Numbered from the stretch's first letter, positions 41,921 through 51,095 are shown. The stretch is DNA of 64,000 bases from Hyphomonas sp. (GCF_017792385.1 NZ_CP051230.1:682001-746000); one strand, 5' to 3'. Translations and numbers: made by a program. The notes: generated by a model from the sequence alone, not told the origin.

Positions 41921-43353
41921 CACCCAACCTTTGCAGGGCCTTCTGCCCCGCCTTCCATCTTACCCGTTGCCGAGTCGCTCCATTGGCGAATTCGGTCAGC
42001 TAGTTTCGCCATCCCGGACGCATTCGACCCCTTGATCAAGAGGACATCTCCATCTCGCAGCGTATTTTGCAGAGGATTCCACAGCTCTTCCCAAGTCCGT
42101 GCCCAGGTCTGCTCCAACTGCGGCGGAAGTGAGTCCGACAGGTGAGTCATTTTGTCACCCGACAGGAAGATGGCAGCCGGCCCGGTATCGGCCACCGGCC
42201 CGGCCAGCCCGGCATGTTCCGCATCCGACGTTTCGCCGATTTCCAGCATTTCCCCCAGGGCGACCAGACGCCGTCCGCCGCCGCGCCGCACCAGCGCCGC
42301 CAGGGAGGCACGCATGCTCGCCGGGTTTGCATTATAGGCATCATCGATCAGCGTGATGGTCCCGCCCTGCGGCAGCGCGACCCGCTCTGCCGTCCCCCGT
42401 CCGGGGGGTGGCGCATAGCCGGTCAGCGCCTCGGCGCAATCCTCGACCGCCAGGCCCGACTGGCTCGCGGCCAGAACGGCGGCGGCCGCATTCATCGCCC
42501 AGTGCTCGCCCACGGCATTGATCGTGACCAGGACCGGCTTGCCGACAATGTCGAGCTGGATGCGGCTTTCCATGCCGTCGGTCTCATAACCAACCACCCG
42601 CGCCGTCGCCCCGGCGCCCCGGCCGAAGCTTTCGAGGTTTCCGGTCGGGCAGAAGCGCCGGGCGCGCCCGGCCAGATAGTCGAAGAATTCATCATCGGCC
42701 GGCAGGATGAACGTGCCGCCCGCTTCCATGCCGCTGAAGATGTCGGCCTTCTCGTGCGCCACGGCGCTCAGCGAGCCCAGCCCTTCCAGATGCGCGCCGG
42801 CAATGCAGGTGATGATGCCGGTATGCGGCCGGACCATCTGGCTGCGCGGCGCAATCTCGCCCGGCGTCGACATGCCGATCTCGAACACGGCCCGGCTGGT
42901 CGCTTCCGGCATGCGCGCCAGTGTCAGCGGCACACCCCAGTGATTGTTGAAGCTTTTGACATTCCAGTGCGCCGGTCCGAATGCGCGGTAGATCTGCGCC
43001 AGCATTTCCTTGACGCTGGTCTTGCCGGCAGACCCGGTCACCGCCGTGCGGTGCGCGCCACACCGGACCCGGGCTGCGACGCCCATCTGCTCCAGCGCCG
43101 CCAGCACATCCTCCACCACGACCTGCGGGCCCTGCCCCACCTGCCGCGAAACCAGCGCACCGGCCGCGCCGGCCGCAAAGGCTGCCTCGACAAAGTCATG
43201 CCCGTCACGCTGATCCGTCAGCGCCACGAACAGATCACCCGGTTTCAGGGTCCGCGTATCGATCGACACGCTGCCCGTCACCGCGAACGGGTCGGTCGCC
43301 ACACCGCCGGTGACCAGCGCAATATCGGAAGAGGTCCACAGCGGCGCGCTCAT
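41920..43353 (-). CDS. murF: UDP-MurNAc-tripeptide--D-alanyl-D-alanine ligase
   Basis: 477 residues. ATP-binding loop VTGSAGKTSVKEMLAQI (about 105-121), SFNNHWGVPLTLARM (about 134-148) and LIDDAYNANPASMRASL (about 332-348) are MurF-specific. It adds D-Ala-D-Ala to complete the pentapeptide. The ATG at 43353 overlaps the murE stop by four bases (ATGA). Confidence 0.97.
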   Translation of the reverse strand: MSAPLWTSSDIALVTGGVATDPFAVTGSVSIDTRTLKPGDLFVALTDQRDGHDFVEAAFAAGAAGALVSRQVGQGPQVVVEDVLAALEQMGVAARVRCGAHRTAVTGSAGKTSVKEMLAQIYRAFGPAHWNVKSFNNHWGVPLTLARMPEATSRAVFEIGMSTPGEIAPRSQMVRPHTGIITCIAGAHLEGLGSLSAVAHEKADIFSGMEAGGTFILPADDEFFDYLAGRARRFCPTGNLESFGRGAGATARVVGYETDGMESRIQLDIVGKPVLVTINAVGEHWAMNAAAAVLAASQSGLAVEDCAEALTGYAPPPGRGTAERVALPQGGTITLIDDAYNANPASMRASLAALVRRGGGRRLVALGEMLEIGETSDAEHAGLAGPVADTGPAAIFLSGDKMTHLSDSLPPQLEQTWARTWEELWNPLQNTLRDGDVLLIKGSNASGMAKLADRIRQWSDSATGKMEGGAEGPAKVG

Positions 43354-44789
43354 CCGGCACCGCCTTTCAGCGCGGCCAGCGCCGTGTCCTGGTCCGAGAA
43401 CGGGATCACATCCGTGCCGATGATCTGACCGGTCTCGTGTCCCTTGCCGGCAATAACCAGCGTGTCACCCTTCCTGAGTTCGCCAATCACGGTCCGGATG
43501 GCTTCGGCACGATCGCCGATCTCCCGTGCGCCCGGGGCGCCCTCAAGGATGGCATGGCGAATCTTGTCGGCATCTTCCGTTCGCGGATTGTCATCCGTGA
43601 CGATCACGTCGTCCGCCTGGCGCGCCGCGATCTCTCCCATCAGCGGGCGCTTCTTCGCATCGCGATCGCCGCCACAGCCGAAGATGACCTTCAGCCGCCC
43701 GGCTGTGTGCGGACGGACCGCCCGCAGCAATACATCCAGACCGTCCGGCGTGTGGGCATAATCCACGAACACGCCCGCCCCGGCCTCGGTCTTGCCGACC
43801 AGTTCCAGCCGCCCCTTTACGGGCCTCAGTTTCGTCAGGCCGTCGACCACCTGTTCCGGCTCCATGCCGAGCGACAGGCAGATCGCGGCCGCCGCCAGCG
43901 CATTCAGGGCCTGGAACTCGCCGATCAGTGGCAATTCCAGCGGCTTCCATTCCACATCCCGCCAGAACAGGTTCAGCATCTGACCCGTGGCGCGCGGCAT
44001 GATCTCGTCGATCCAGAGGTCTTCCCCGCGCCAGCCGAACGACACAACCTGCAGGCCATGGTCCCGCGCGGCCGTCTCGAAGATGTCCCGATGGTCGCTG
44101 TCGGCATTCACGACGGCTGGCAGGCCCTGGCCGCCGAAATCGCGGAACAGGCGCAGTTTCGCATTCAGGTAGTCTTCCATCGTCGCATGGTAGTCGAGAT
44201 GGTCCTGCGTGAAGTTGAGGAAGGCGACCGCGGCCAGGTCCACCCCGTCCAGCCGGTGCTGTTCCAGGCCGTGACTGGACGCCTCCATCGCGCAATGTGT
44301 CACGCCCTGCCCGGCCAGTGTCGCCAGCGTCTCGTGAATGGTCACCGGATCCGGCGTCGTATGTCCGACATCGATCTTCCCGTTCGGGCCGATCGCGCCC
44401 AGCGTGCCCATCGAGGCGGCGGTCAATCCGGCATTGGCCCAGATCTGGCGGCAGAAATCCACGGTGGATGATTTGCCGTTCGTGCCGGTCACGGCCGCAA
44501 TCGTCTTCGGTTGCGCGGCATGGAACCGTTTGGCGGCCAGCGCCAGGGCCCTGCGGGGCTCGTCCGCAATCACATGCACCGCGCCGGTCACCTCCACGCC
44601 GCCTTCGGACAGCACCGCCACGGCGCCTTTTTCCAGCGCTTGGGAAATGTAATCGCGCCCGTCAGACACGGTGCCTTTCAGGGCAGCGAACAGATAACCG
44701 GGCGCAACCCGGCGGCTGTCTGCCGTCATGCCGCTGATTTCGATGTCTCCCTGCTCGGCGAGCGGGAACAGGTCTTTCAAACTGGTCAC
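43350..44789 (-). CDS. murE: UDP-MurNAc-L-Ala-D-Glu--2,6-diaminopimelate ligase
   Basis: 479 residues from GTG 44789, which overlaps the ftsI stop as GTGA. ATP loop AVTGTNGKSSTVDFCRQIW (about 99-117), NFTQDHLDYHATMEDY (about 192-207) and the substrate-selecting DNPRTED (about 399-405), the DNPR form typical of meso-diaminopimelate-adding MurE rather than lysine-adding enzymes. This implies a Gram-negative type DAP peptidoglycan. Confidence 0.97.
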   Translation of the reverse strand: MTSLKDLFPLAEQGDIEISGMTADSRRVAPGYLFAALKGTVSDGRDYISQALEKGAVAVLSEGGVEVTGAVHVIADEPRRALALAAKRFHAAQPKTIAAVTGTNGKSSTVDFCRQIWANAGLTAASMGTLGAIGPNGKIDVGHTTPDPVTIHETLATLAGQGVTHCAMEASSHGLEQHRLDGVDLAAVAFLNFTQDHLDYHATMEDYLNAKLRLFRDFGGQGLPAVVNADSDHRDIFETAARDHGLQVVSFGWRGEDLWIDEIMPRATGQMLNLFWRDVEWKPLELPLIGEFQALNALAAAAICLSLGMEPEQVVDGLTKLRPVKGRLELVGKTEAGAGVFVDYAHTPDGLDVLLRAVRPHTAGRLKVIFGCGGDRDAKKRPLMGEIAARQADDVIVTDDNPRTEDADKIRHAILEGAPGAREIGDRAEAIRTVIGELRKGDTLVIAGKGHETGQIIGTDVIPFSDQDTALAALKGGAG

Positions 44790-46414
44790 AAGGAACTCCT
44801 CTTCTCCTCGCCGGAGCGGAGGGCTGCACCTGCGGGACGGATATCCTCGAACCGTGGCGCCAGTCCCATCAGCGGCGCGACCCGTTCGATGATCCGCCCG
44901 GCTGCCGGGGCTGCATTGAACGCTGCCGTTCCGCTGATATCCGATCCGGCCTTGGGATCATCGAGTGTCACGATCAGGGCATATTGGGGGCGATCATAGG
45001 GAAAGACAGCCGCAAAGCTCGTGACATTGCGGTCATCATCATATCCGCCTGCGACCGGCTTTTCGGCCGTGCCGGTCTTGCCGGCCACGCGATACCCCGC
45101 CACTTCGGCATTGCGGCCCGTGCCGGTCCGCACGGCTTCGCGCATCATCACATTCACCATGTCCGCCGTCAGGGCAGACATCACCCGCACCGGATCGGGG
45201 CGTTTGGTGTGTCCCATCACCAGGGTTGGCTGAACCCGTTCGCCCTCATTCGCAAAGGCGGAGAAGGCCGCCAGGAACGCCATCGGCGACACGGCAATCC
45301 CGTGACCATAGGAAACGGTCGCGGAAGACAGGTCGTCGAACCGCTCCGGCAGGATCGGCGCGGCGCTACCGGACAATTCGATCCGCGCCCGCTCCATCAG
45401 GCCGGCCCGCTGGAGGAAATCCTGCTGCCGCCGGATGCCCAGCGCCTCATTGATCCGGACCGTCCCGATGTTCGAACTCTTCGAAATGATGTGCGTGACA
45501 TCCGCATCGCCATACAGCGGATGATCGTCCTCAATCGTGTAGCCGCGAATTTCAAGCGGCTTGCGGACATCGAACAAATCCTTTGGATGCACGGCGCCTG
45601 CTTCCAGCGCGGCGGCCACGGTGAAGGGCTTGAACACGGAGCCCAGCTCATAGACCGCACCGGTCGCGCGGTTCAGGCGCGACGGATCTTTCATCGGAAT
45701 GTCGACCGACCGGTTCGGGTCGAAAGGCGGCCAGCTGGCCAGCGCCCTCACCTCCCCGGTCTGGGCGTCCATCAGGATGGCCGCGCCGCCTTCGGCCTCA
45801 TGCTCCACAGCCGCAATGGCAAGCTCGGCCTCGACTGCCGCCTGCACCCCATTGTCGATGGTCAGGCGCACCGGCTCCCCACCGGCGGCAAGCCGGTCAT
45901 TCTGGCTGTATTCGATGCCGCCGGCACCGACGCCATCAATATTCGTATAGCCCAGCACATGCCCGGCCAGCGTCCCGCGGGGATAGGCCCGGCGGCTCTC
46001 TTCCTCGAACCGCAGCCCTTCCAGTCCAAGATCGAACACGGCCTTGCGCTGGCGGGGGGTCAGGCCCCGCTCCACCCAGACAAATTCCCGGCTCTGATCC
46101 GACAGGCGGGCACTCATTTCCTCGACATCGAGATCGGGCAACACGCCGGCCAGAGCCTTCGCCACTTCGGCGCCATCCCAGATCAGTTTCGGGTTTGCGA
46201 CCAGCGAATAGGCGCTGACTGACGTCGCCAGCAATTCGCCATTGCGGTCCACGATATCGGCGCGCACGACGCGCTCATCCGGCGCACCGTCGCCATGGGC
46301 CGGGGCGCCGCCCCCGGACAGGGACAGGTAGCCGGCCTTGCCAGCCAGAACGACAAACAGCGCGCCGATCGCAAGACCAGCAAGCCGTGTCCGGTTCCGG
46401 GAGGCTTCGCTCAC
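44786..46414 (-). CDS. ftsI: Septal peptidoglycan transpeptidase FtsI (PBP3)
   Basis: 542 residues from GTG 46414 (overlapping the ftsL stop as GTGA). One N-terminal membrane helix (about 11-29), a PBP dimerisation domain (about 45-190) and the transpeptidase domain with SxxK as GSVFKPFT, SxN as SKSSNIGTV and KTG as AGKTGTAEK. It crosslinks septal peptidoglycan in the periplasm with FtsW. Slightly shorter than E. coli FtsI (588). The PASTA domain found in some Gram-positives is absent. Confidence 0.95.
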   Translation of the reverse strand: MSEASRNRTRLAGLAIGALFVVLAGKAGYLSLSGGGAPAHGDGAPDERVVRADIVDRNGELLATSVSAYSLVANPKLIWDGAEVAKALAGVLPDLDVEEMSARLSDQSREFVWVERGLTPRQRKAVFDLGLEGLRFEEESRRAYPRGTLAGHVLGYTNIDGVGAGGIEYSQNDRLAAGGEPVRLTIDNGVQAAVEAELAIAAVEHEAEGGAAILMDAQTGEVRALASWPPFDPNRSVDIPMKDPSRLNRATGAVYELGSVFKPFTVAAALEAGAVHPKDLFDVRKPLEIRGYTIEDDHPLYGDADVTHIISKSSNIGTVRINEALGIRRQQDFLQRAGLMERARIELSGSAAPILPERFDDLSSATVSYGHGIAVSPMAFLAAFSAFANEGERVQPTLVMGHTKRPDPVRVMSALTADMVNVMMREAVRTGTGRNAEVAGYRVAGKTGTAEKPVAGGYDDDRNVTSFAAVFPYDRPQYALIVTLDDPKAGSDISGTAAFNAAPAAGRIIERVAPLMGLAPRFEDIRPAGAALRSGEEKRSSL

Positions 46415-46758
46415 TCTGGCGCCTCCCCGGACTCCACGTCCACCTCGTCCGGTGCGGACACAACGAGGCTGTTGGGTTCGCCCACCAGCGCATCAAGGTC
46501 GCCTTCAGATGCCATCTGCTCCGGCTTCGGCGGAGCCATGCCCAGCTCGGTGCGGGCATATTCCTCGATCCATTCGCGGCGGCTCATATGGGACAACTCG
46601 GTCTGGAGCAGCGCCTTTTCGTGACGCGCATCCTCGATCTGCGCTTCCACGGCCAGAAGCTCTGCCGCCGTGTCCTTGGCGCCGTATTTGGCGCGGTACA
46701 GGCTGACGATCAACAGGCCCACAACGACCAGTCCGAACAGAAATGCGCGACGGCTCAT
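46411..46758 (-). CDS. ftsL: Cell division protein FtsL-like
   Basis: 115 residues. One membrane helix (about 5-21, AFLFGLVVVGLLIVSLY) followed by a heptad-like coiled-coil region (about 32-75) and an acidic C-terminus. Sequence conservation of FtsL is low, so the call depends on the topology and the position between rsmH and ftsI, where ftsL always lies. It would help recruit and activate FtsW-FtsI. Its ATG overlaps the rsmH stop (ATGA). Confidence 0.85.
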   Translation of the reverse strand: MSRRAFLFGLVVVGLLIVSLYRAKYGAKDTAAELLAVEAQIEDARHEKALLQTELSHMSRREWIEEYARTELGMAPPKPEQMASEGDLDALVGEPNSLVVSAPDEVDVESGEAPE

Positions 46759-47783
46759 AGAGCATCCTCCAGGTCTGACAGCGGCGGCAGATTCATGCCG
46801 TCACTGGCCTTGTCCTCAATGGCAGGCGCGCTGGTACGGATCGCGGCCCGCAACTTTGCAGACCGTGCGCGCGGATTGCCTTCAACTTCGTTAGCGGACG
46901 GCAAAACCGCCTTGGAAACAGGGAGTTCGAACGTGTTGTCCGGTCCCTTTTCTGCCACCGGCATATGCCGGGACCCGCCCCCCATCTTGCCGGAACGGCC
47001 TTTCAGCCACTGCTTCACAAGACGGTCTTCGAGGGAATGGAACGTGACGATCACCAGCCGCCCACCCGGCTTCAGCAGGCGTTCGGCTGCGTGCAGTGCA
47101 CGCGCCAGCTCACCCAATTCGTCATTCACATACATGCGGATGGCCTGAAAGGTCAGGGTTGCCGGGTGGATGCGTGCGCCCTTGCGCCCGCCCACGGCCG
47201 TCTCGACCGTTTCCGCAAGATCGGTGGTGGTCTCGAAGGGCGCCTCGCTGCGGCGCGCCGCAATCGCCCGCGCGATCCGGCGGGACTGCTTCTCCTCGCC
47301 AAGGCGAAAGATGACATTTGCCAGGTCCCGTTCAGCCATCCGGTTGACGACATCCGCGGCGCTCGGCCCGGCGGCGCCCATGCGCATGTCCAGCGGCCCG
47401 TGTTTCATGAAGGAAAAGCCGCGTTCGGCTTGGTCGATCTGGAAGCTGGACACGCCGATATCCAGCACCACGCCGTCGACTTGCTCATATCCGGCTGCAC
47501 GGACGATTTCGTCCATGTCTCCAAACCGTCCCAGCAACGGAACGAGCCGTTCCGTCTGCGCGGCCATGGCTTCGGCCCGTGCAATGGCGTCTAGATCGCG
47601 GTCAATGCCCAGCAGGGTGCACTCCGCCGCCGCCAGGATCGCGCGGCTGTAACCGCCCCCGCCAAATGTGCCATCCACAAGGATGTCGCCATCGCGGGGC
47701 GCCAGCCACTCCAGCACTTCATCCAGCATGACCGGCTTGTGTCCGGGATCGGCCTCCAGTGGCAGGGACGCGTTCTCAGGCAT
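46755..47783 (-). CDS. rsmH: 16S rRNA (cytosine1402-N4)-methyltransferase
   Basis: 342 residues. SAM-binding motif ILVDGTFGGGGYSRAIL (about 34-50), VVLDIGVSSFQIDQAERGFSF (about 104-124) and the C-terminal LVIVTFHSLEDRLVK (about 247-261) are RsmH/MraW signatures. It methylates C1402 of 16S rRNA in the 30S decoding centre. ATG 47783 shares a base with the mraZ stop. The C-terminus has an extra Ala/Ser-rich extension relative to E. coli. Confidence 0.96.
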   Translation of the reverse strand: MPENASLPLEADPGHKPVMLDEVLEWLAPRDGDILVDGTFGGGGYSRAILAAAECTLLGIDRDLDAIARAEAMAAQTERLVPLLGRFGDMDEIVRAAGYEQVDGVVLDIGVSSFQIDQAERGFSFMKHGPLDMRMGAAGPSAADVVNRMAERDLANVIFRLGEEKQSRRIARAIAARRSEAPFETTTDLAETVETAVGGRKGARIHPATLTFQAIRMYVNDELGELARALHAAERLLKPGGRLVIVTFHSLEDRLVKQWLKGRSGKMGGGSRHMPVAEKGPDNTFELPVSKAVLPSANEVEGNPRARSAKLRAAIRTSAPAIEDKASDGMNLPPLSDLEDAL

Positions 47784-48295
47784 CAGCCCTCCCCTCCGTC
47801 CACCAGTTTCAGCGCGGCATTGCCGCCGGCCTGCTGCTGCAACACTTCGGAATAGGCCTGGCCCAGCGCTTCCAGCGTGTCTTCCTTCGCGGCTTCCGCC
47901 GCCATCGCGTCGAAGTGCTCGGCATGGCGATCCGGGTTCCAGATCTGGAAACTGTCCATATTGCCGGCAAACTTCACGCGGTCGGTCAGATTGGCGGCCT
48001 TCAGCAGCTCGTCGGTCAGCTTGATGCGGCCGGTATCATCCATTTTCAGGTCAGCAGATCCGGCGATGATACGGGTCACCAGGGCCTTGCGTGCAGGGGA
48101 GTGGGGCGCCAGCCGCGTCAGCGTTGCGCGGTACATGGCCATCAGGGCCTCGCCGCCGCCTTCCAGACAGCCCGATCCGTCGAGTGCCAGCCACAGGAAA
48201 ATCCGGTTTCCGCCACCCAACGCCGCGCGAAAGGGTGCAGGAATGGATACCCGGCCCTTTGCATCAATAGCGCTTTCATAGGTGGAAACGAACAC
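47783..48295 (-). CDS. mraZ: Transcriptional regulator MraZ
   Basis: 170 residues. Two SpoVT/AbrB-like units: STYESAIDAKGRVSIPAPFRAAL (about 4-26) and MDDTGRIKLTDELLKAANLTD (about 80-100). MraZ binds tandem boxes upstream of its own operon and represses dcw transcription in E. coli. GTG 48295 is the start that preserves the first strand (VFVSTYES). The C-terminal Ala/Gly-rich tail is typical of alphaproteobacteria. Candidate MraZ boxes lie at 48362-48386. Confidence 0.94.
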   Translation of the reverse strand: MFVSTYESAIDAKGRVSIPAPFRAALGGGNRIFLWLALDGSGCLEGGGEALMAMYRATLTRLAPHSPARKALVTRIIAGSADLKMDDTGRIKLTDELLKAANLTDRVKFAGNMDSFQIWNPDRHAEHFDAMAAEAAKEDTLEALGQAYSEVLQQQAGGNAALKLVDGGEG

Positions 48296-48327
48296 CCGCA
48301 GACCCTGACTTGAAATGCCTCAACCCC

Positions 48328-48344
48328 ACATGGGTAAACCATGT
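48328..48344. promoter_or_regulatory. Inverted repeat ACATGG-N5-CCATGT upstream of mraZ
   Basis: Perfect 6-bp arms (48328-48333 and 48339-48344) lie 33 bases from the mraZ start, between the start and the TGGG repeats. This may be an operator or part of the mRNA leader; no regulator is assigned. Confidence 0.35.
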
Positions 48345-48361
48345 CTTAACGTGGAGTATCA

Positions 48362-48386
48362 TGGGACAGTATGGGCCTCAATGGGC
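48362..48386. promoter_or_regulatory. Candidate MraZ boxes: three TGGGN repeats with 10-bp period
   Basis: TGGG occurs at 48362, 48372 and 48382, each followed by N plus a 5-base spacer (TGGGA-CAGTA-TGGGC-CTCAA-TGGGC). A weaker fourth unit is near 48391. MraZ of E. coli is known to bind TGGGN direct repeats with 5-base spacing upstream of mraZ. The array is 67 bases from the mraZ start. The rest of the 48296-48715 gap contains the dcw promoter and no gene that I can support. Confidence 0.65.
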
Positions 48387-48654
48387 GCTGTGGATGAATC
48401 CCAATATTCACACAGCGCGCCCCACGGAACATGTTGGAAATCTTTCGGGAACATTCCGGAACACCCGATTGGGATGGAATGGGCACGCGTCAATTTTCCG
48501 TTCTGAATCAGGCCGCTGCCCTGCCCTGCCCGGCGCCCCCTCGCGGCCAAGAGACCAGATGTCATTTTTTCACGATTTCCACAGATGCTTTCAAAAGCGC
48601 ACCTGTTCTGCTCGTTTCGGCGGCGCATCGATTTGCGAATGCTTGGACAGACAA

Positions 48655-48683
48655 GAAAAAGCCCCGAAGCAATGCTTCGGGGC
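48655..48683 (-). terminator. Rho-independent terminator of ahpCD
   Basis: GCCCCGAAGC (48661-48670) and GCTTCGGGGC (48674-48683) form a perfect 10-bp stem with a 3-base loop, followed on the minus strand by TTTTTC. It is 33 bases after the ahpD stop. Confidence 0.9.
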
Positions 48684-48715
48684 CCTTGCAGAGGAATTGC
48701 AGTGGACGCGCCGGA

Positions 48716-49258
48716 TCAGGCCGGCTCCGACGCCGTGACCGCCTCGGCGGCCAACACGCGCGCCACGGCATTCACCACGGCGCCAATGCGGATGGCGGCC
48801 TGGATCTGCTCGGTGGACAGGCCATGCTTGCGCAGCTCGGCCTCATGCGCGTCCAGGCACATGCCACAGCCATTCACGGCCGACACGCCGAGGGAGAACA
48901 GCTCGAAATCTGCCTTGTCGATGCCCGGCGCGCCGATGACGTTCATGCGCAGCTTGGCCGGGATCGTCCGGTAGGTCTCATTGCTGACCAGGTGGATCGA
49001 GCGGTAATAGACATTGTTCATGCCCATGATCGCGCTCGCCGCCTTTGCCGCGCGCACGGCTTCCGGGCTCAGCTTGCCGGCCGCTTCGGCGTCCAGCGCC
49101 TTCAGCGTCTGCGGCTCGCCGACGGCATGGGCGCAGGCAAGGAAACAGCCATATTTCTGTTGGTCGCTCAGCAGCGTCTCGTTCATCAGGGAGCCGAGAT
49201 TGAGCTTCAGATCCTTCGCATAGTCAGGCAGCGAAGATTTCAGGGATTCGATGGACAT
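48716..49258 (-). CDS. ahpD: Alkyl hydroperoxide reductase AhpD
   Basis: 180 residues. The catalytic site of the carboxymuconolactone decarboxylase-like family is intact: Glu119, Cys131, Cys134 and His138 (CGMCLDAHE), each one residue off the M. tuberculosis AhpD positions (118/130/133/137). AhpD reduces the oxidised AhpC peroxiredoxin. ATG 49258. It lies 222 bases downstream of ahpC on the same strand and ends at a strong terminator; in that gap I see no gene. Confidence 0.95.
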   Translation of the reverse strand: MSIESLKSSLPDYAKDLKLNLGSLMNETLLSDQQKYGCFLACAHAVGEPQTLKALDAEAAGKLSPEAVRAAKAASAIMGMNNVYYRSIHLVSNETYRTIPAKLRMNVIGAPGIDKADFELFSLGVSAVNGCGMCLDAHEAELRKHGLSTEQIQAAIRIGAVVNAVARVLAAEAVTASEPA

Positions 49259-49480
49259 GAATCCTCATCCTTCCGGGTTCATTGAGTGAATGTGCGGGGA
49301 TGCAAATGGTCCGGCAGGCCCTGAGGCTAGAGGGGGGGGAGTGCCAACGTCCGCGGAACTGGGTGGACGAAAGGCCTGCCGGACTGGTTTGCCGCGCTGA
49401 TGGAAAGACGCCCTTTTGGGTGGGGGAGGGAGAAGGACATCTTCCCAGGAGTATCAGCGTGCGCAGGGTATATGCGCGAA

Positions 49481-50041
49481 CTAGGCTGCGGGTTCCAAAG
49501 TTTCTCCACCCACCGGACGATTGCACGGGCACAGCTCGTCGGTTTGCAGGGCATCGAGCACGCGCAGCGTGTCGGCCGGGCTGCGGCCCACATTCAGATT
49601 GGTGACATAAACGTGCTGGATCACATTGTGCGGGTCGACCACGAAAGTGGCGCGATAGGCCACGCCTTCGGACGGCTCGCGCACGCCCAGACCGTCAACC
49701 AGCTCGCCGCGCGTATCGGCGAATTGCCAGATCGGCAGCTCGGCTAGGTCGGCATGGTCGCGGCGCCAGGCCAGCTTCACGAACTCATTGTCGGTGGAGC
49801 CCCCGAGCACAACCGCGTCGCGATCTTCAAAATCGCCGGCCAGACGAGCAAATTCGGCAATCTCGGTCGGGCAGACGAAGGTGAAATCCTTCGGATAGAA
49901 GAAGATGATTTTCCACTTACCCTCGAAGGAATCCTGGGTGATGGGCTCAAACGCGCTTTCGCCGTTCTGCTCATGCTGCATGAATTTCGGCTTCACGCCG
50001 GTAACGGTGAAATCGGGAAGCTTTTCGCCAATGCCAAGCAT
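49481..50041 (-). CDS. ahpC: Peroxiredoxin AhpC (AhpD-dependent type)
   Basis: 186 residues from ATG 50041 (AGGAGATTC upstream). Peroxidatic Cys57 lies in FYPKDFTFVCPTE; the C-terminal CPCNR (Cys171, Cys173) matches the three-cysteine AhpC of mycobacteria that uses AhpD as reductant. It reduces hydrogen peroxide and organic peroxides in the cytoplasm. It is divergent from oxyR, with an OxyR-like site in between, so peroxide induction is expected. Confidence 0.95.
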   Translation of the reverse strand: MLGIGEKLPDFTVTGVKPKFMQHEQNGESAFEPITQDSFEGKWKIIFFYPKDFTFVCPTEIAEFARLAGDFEDRDAVVLGGSTDNEFVKLAWRRDHADLAELPIWQFADTRGELVDGLGVREPSEGVAYRATFVVDPHNVIQHVYVTNLNVGRSPADTLRVLDALQTDELCPCNRPVGGETLEPAA

Positions 50042-50128
50042 AGTGAATCTCCTGGGTAGGGGGTTTGGTTGCTGCCGGGACGGTGGGCCCGGATGGCGTG
50101 CCTTTACGCAGTTGCGGCAAAAAGGAAA

Positions 50129-50165
50129 ATTGATAATTTCCATTCCCGTTATAGATGCAGTCTAT
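50129..50165. promoter_or_regulatory. OxyR-like binding site between ahpC and oxyR
   Basis: The sequence reads ATTG-N7-CCAT-N7-ATAG-N7-CTAT. The OxyR consensus is ATAG-N7-CTAT-N7-ATAG-N7-CTAT, so 14 of 16 defined bases match with perfect spacing, and the oxyR-proximal half is exact. It lies 88 bases before the ahpC start and covers the oxyR start codon(s), suggesting that OxyR activates ahpC and represses itself. Confidence 0.7.
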
Positions 50166-51063
50166 GATTATCCCCACCCTTCGCCAACTGCAGTATCTGG
50201 TAGCACTTGGAGAGACCGGATCCTTCTCCCGGGCCGCCGAGTCATGCTGTGTCACCCAGCCCACCCTGTCGGCCGGAATCAAGGAGCTGGAAGAGCTTCT
50301 CGGCGTCAAACTGGCCGAACGCGAACCGCGCGGCGCCAAGCTGACACATGCCGGTGAACTCGCCGTGTCACGCGCCAATGCGCTGATCAATGACGCCCAT
50401 TCGCTCGTCCAGGCGGTGCAGAGCGCCGGCGCGCTGCTGACCGGCCCGTTCCATCTCGGCGCAATCCCCACCATCGCCCCGTTCGTGCTGCCGGCCACCG
50501 TCCGCGCCCTCAGCGAGCAATACCCCCAGCTCAAACTGTACCTGCACGAGGAAAAAACCCCCCGCCTGATCGACCAGCTGCGCTCGCGCACCCTGGATGC
50601 CGCCCTCATCGCCCTGCCCTGGGATGTGCCCGGCATCGAGATGCTGCCCCTGTTCGACGACGAATTCCTGTTCGCCGCCCCGGCCGCCCATCCGCTGGCG
50701 AAGAAGAACGGCCTCGCCCCGGAAGACCTGGCCGGCGAAAACCTGCTCCTGCTGGAAGATGGCCACTGCCTGCGTGATCATGCCCTGTCCATCTGCCGGA
50801 TGAGCACCGGCAAATCCACCGACCAGGTCGCCGCCACCTCGCTCGGCACGCTGGTCAACATGATTGCCGGCGGCCTCGGCGTGTCGCTCCTGCCCAAGCT
50901 GGCCACCGACAATGGCCTCAATATCGGGCCGGATGTGGCCGTGCGGGAATTCGTCCGGCCCGTTGTCGGCCGACAGATCGGCATCGCCTGGCGCACCGGC
51001 AGCCCCCGCGAGGCCGACGCCCGCAAGATCGGCGAAATCGTCAAGGCCGCCACCCGCCACTAG
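50155..51063 (+). CDS. oxyR: Hydrogen peroxide-inducible activator OxyR (LysR family)
   Basis: 302 residues. The LysR helix-turn-helix is near 8-45 (LRQLQYLVALGETGSFSRAAESCCVTQPTLSAGI). The redox pair Cys205 and Cys214 (CLRDHALSIC) has the same spacing of nine as Cys199/Cys208 in E. coli OxyR. Oxidation to a disulfide turns the protein into an activator of peroxide defence genes. Two starts are possible: ATG 50155 and ATG 50164 (MIIPTLRQL, closer to the family); neither has a clear Shine-Dalgarno sequence and both lie within the OxyR-like site. Confidence 0.95.
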   Translation: MQSMIIPTLRQLQYLVALGETGSFSRAAESCCVTQPTLSAGIKELEELLGVKLAEREPRGAKLTHAGELAVSRANALINDAHSLVQAVQSAGALLTGPFHLGAIPTIAPFVLPATVRALSEQYPQLKLYLHEEKTPRLIDQLRSRTLDAALIALPWDVPGIEMLPLFDDEFLFAAPAAHPLAKKNGLAPEDLAGENLLLLEDGHCLRDHALSICRMSTGKSTDQVAATSLGTLVNMIAGGLGVSLLPKLATDNGLNIGPDVAVREFVRPVVGRQIGIAWRTGSPREADARKIGEIVKAATRH

Positions 51064-51095
51064 CCCCTTACCCGCCGGGCCGGTCCGTTTCCGCC

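Noticed and set aside
48310..48738. Plus-strand open frame upstream of mraZ
   Set aside because: It runs through the MraZ boxes and the ahpD terminator, and its composition is not coding-like.
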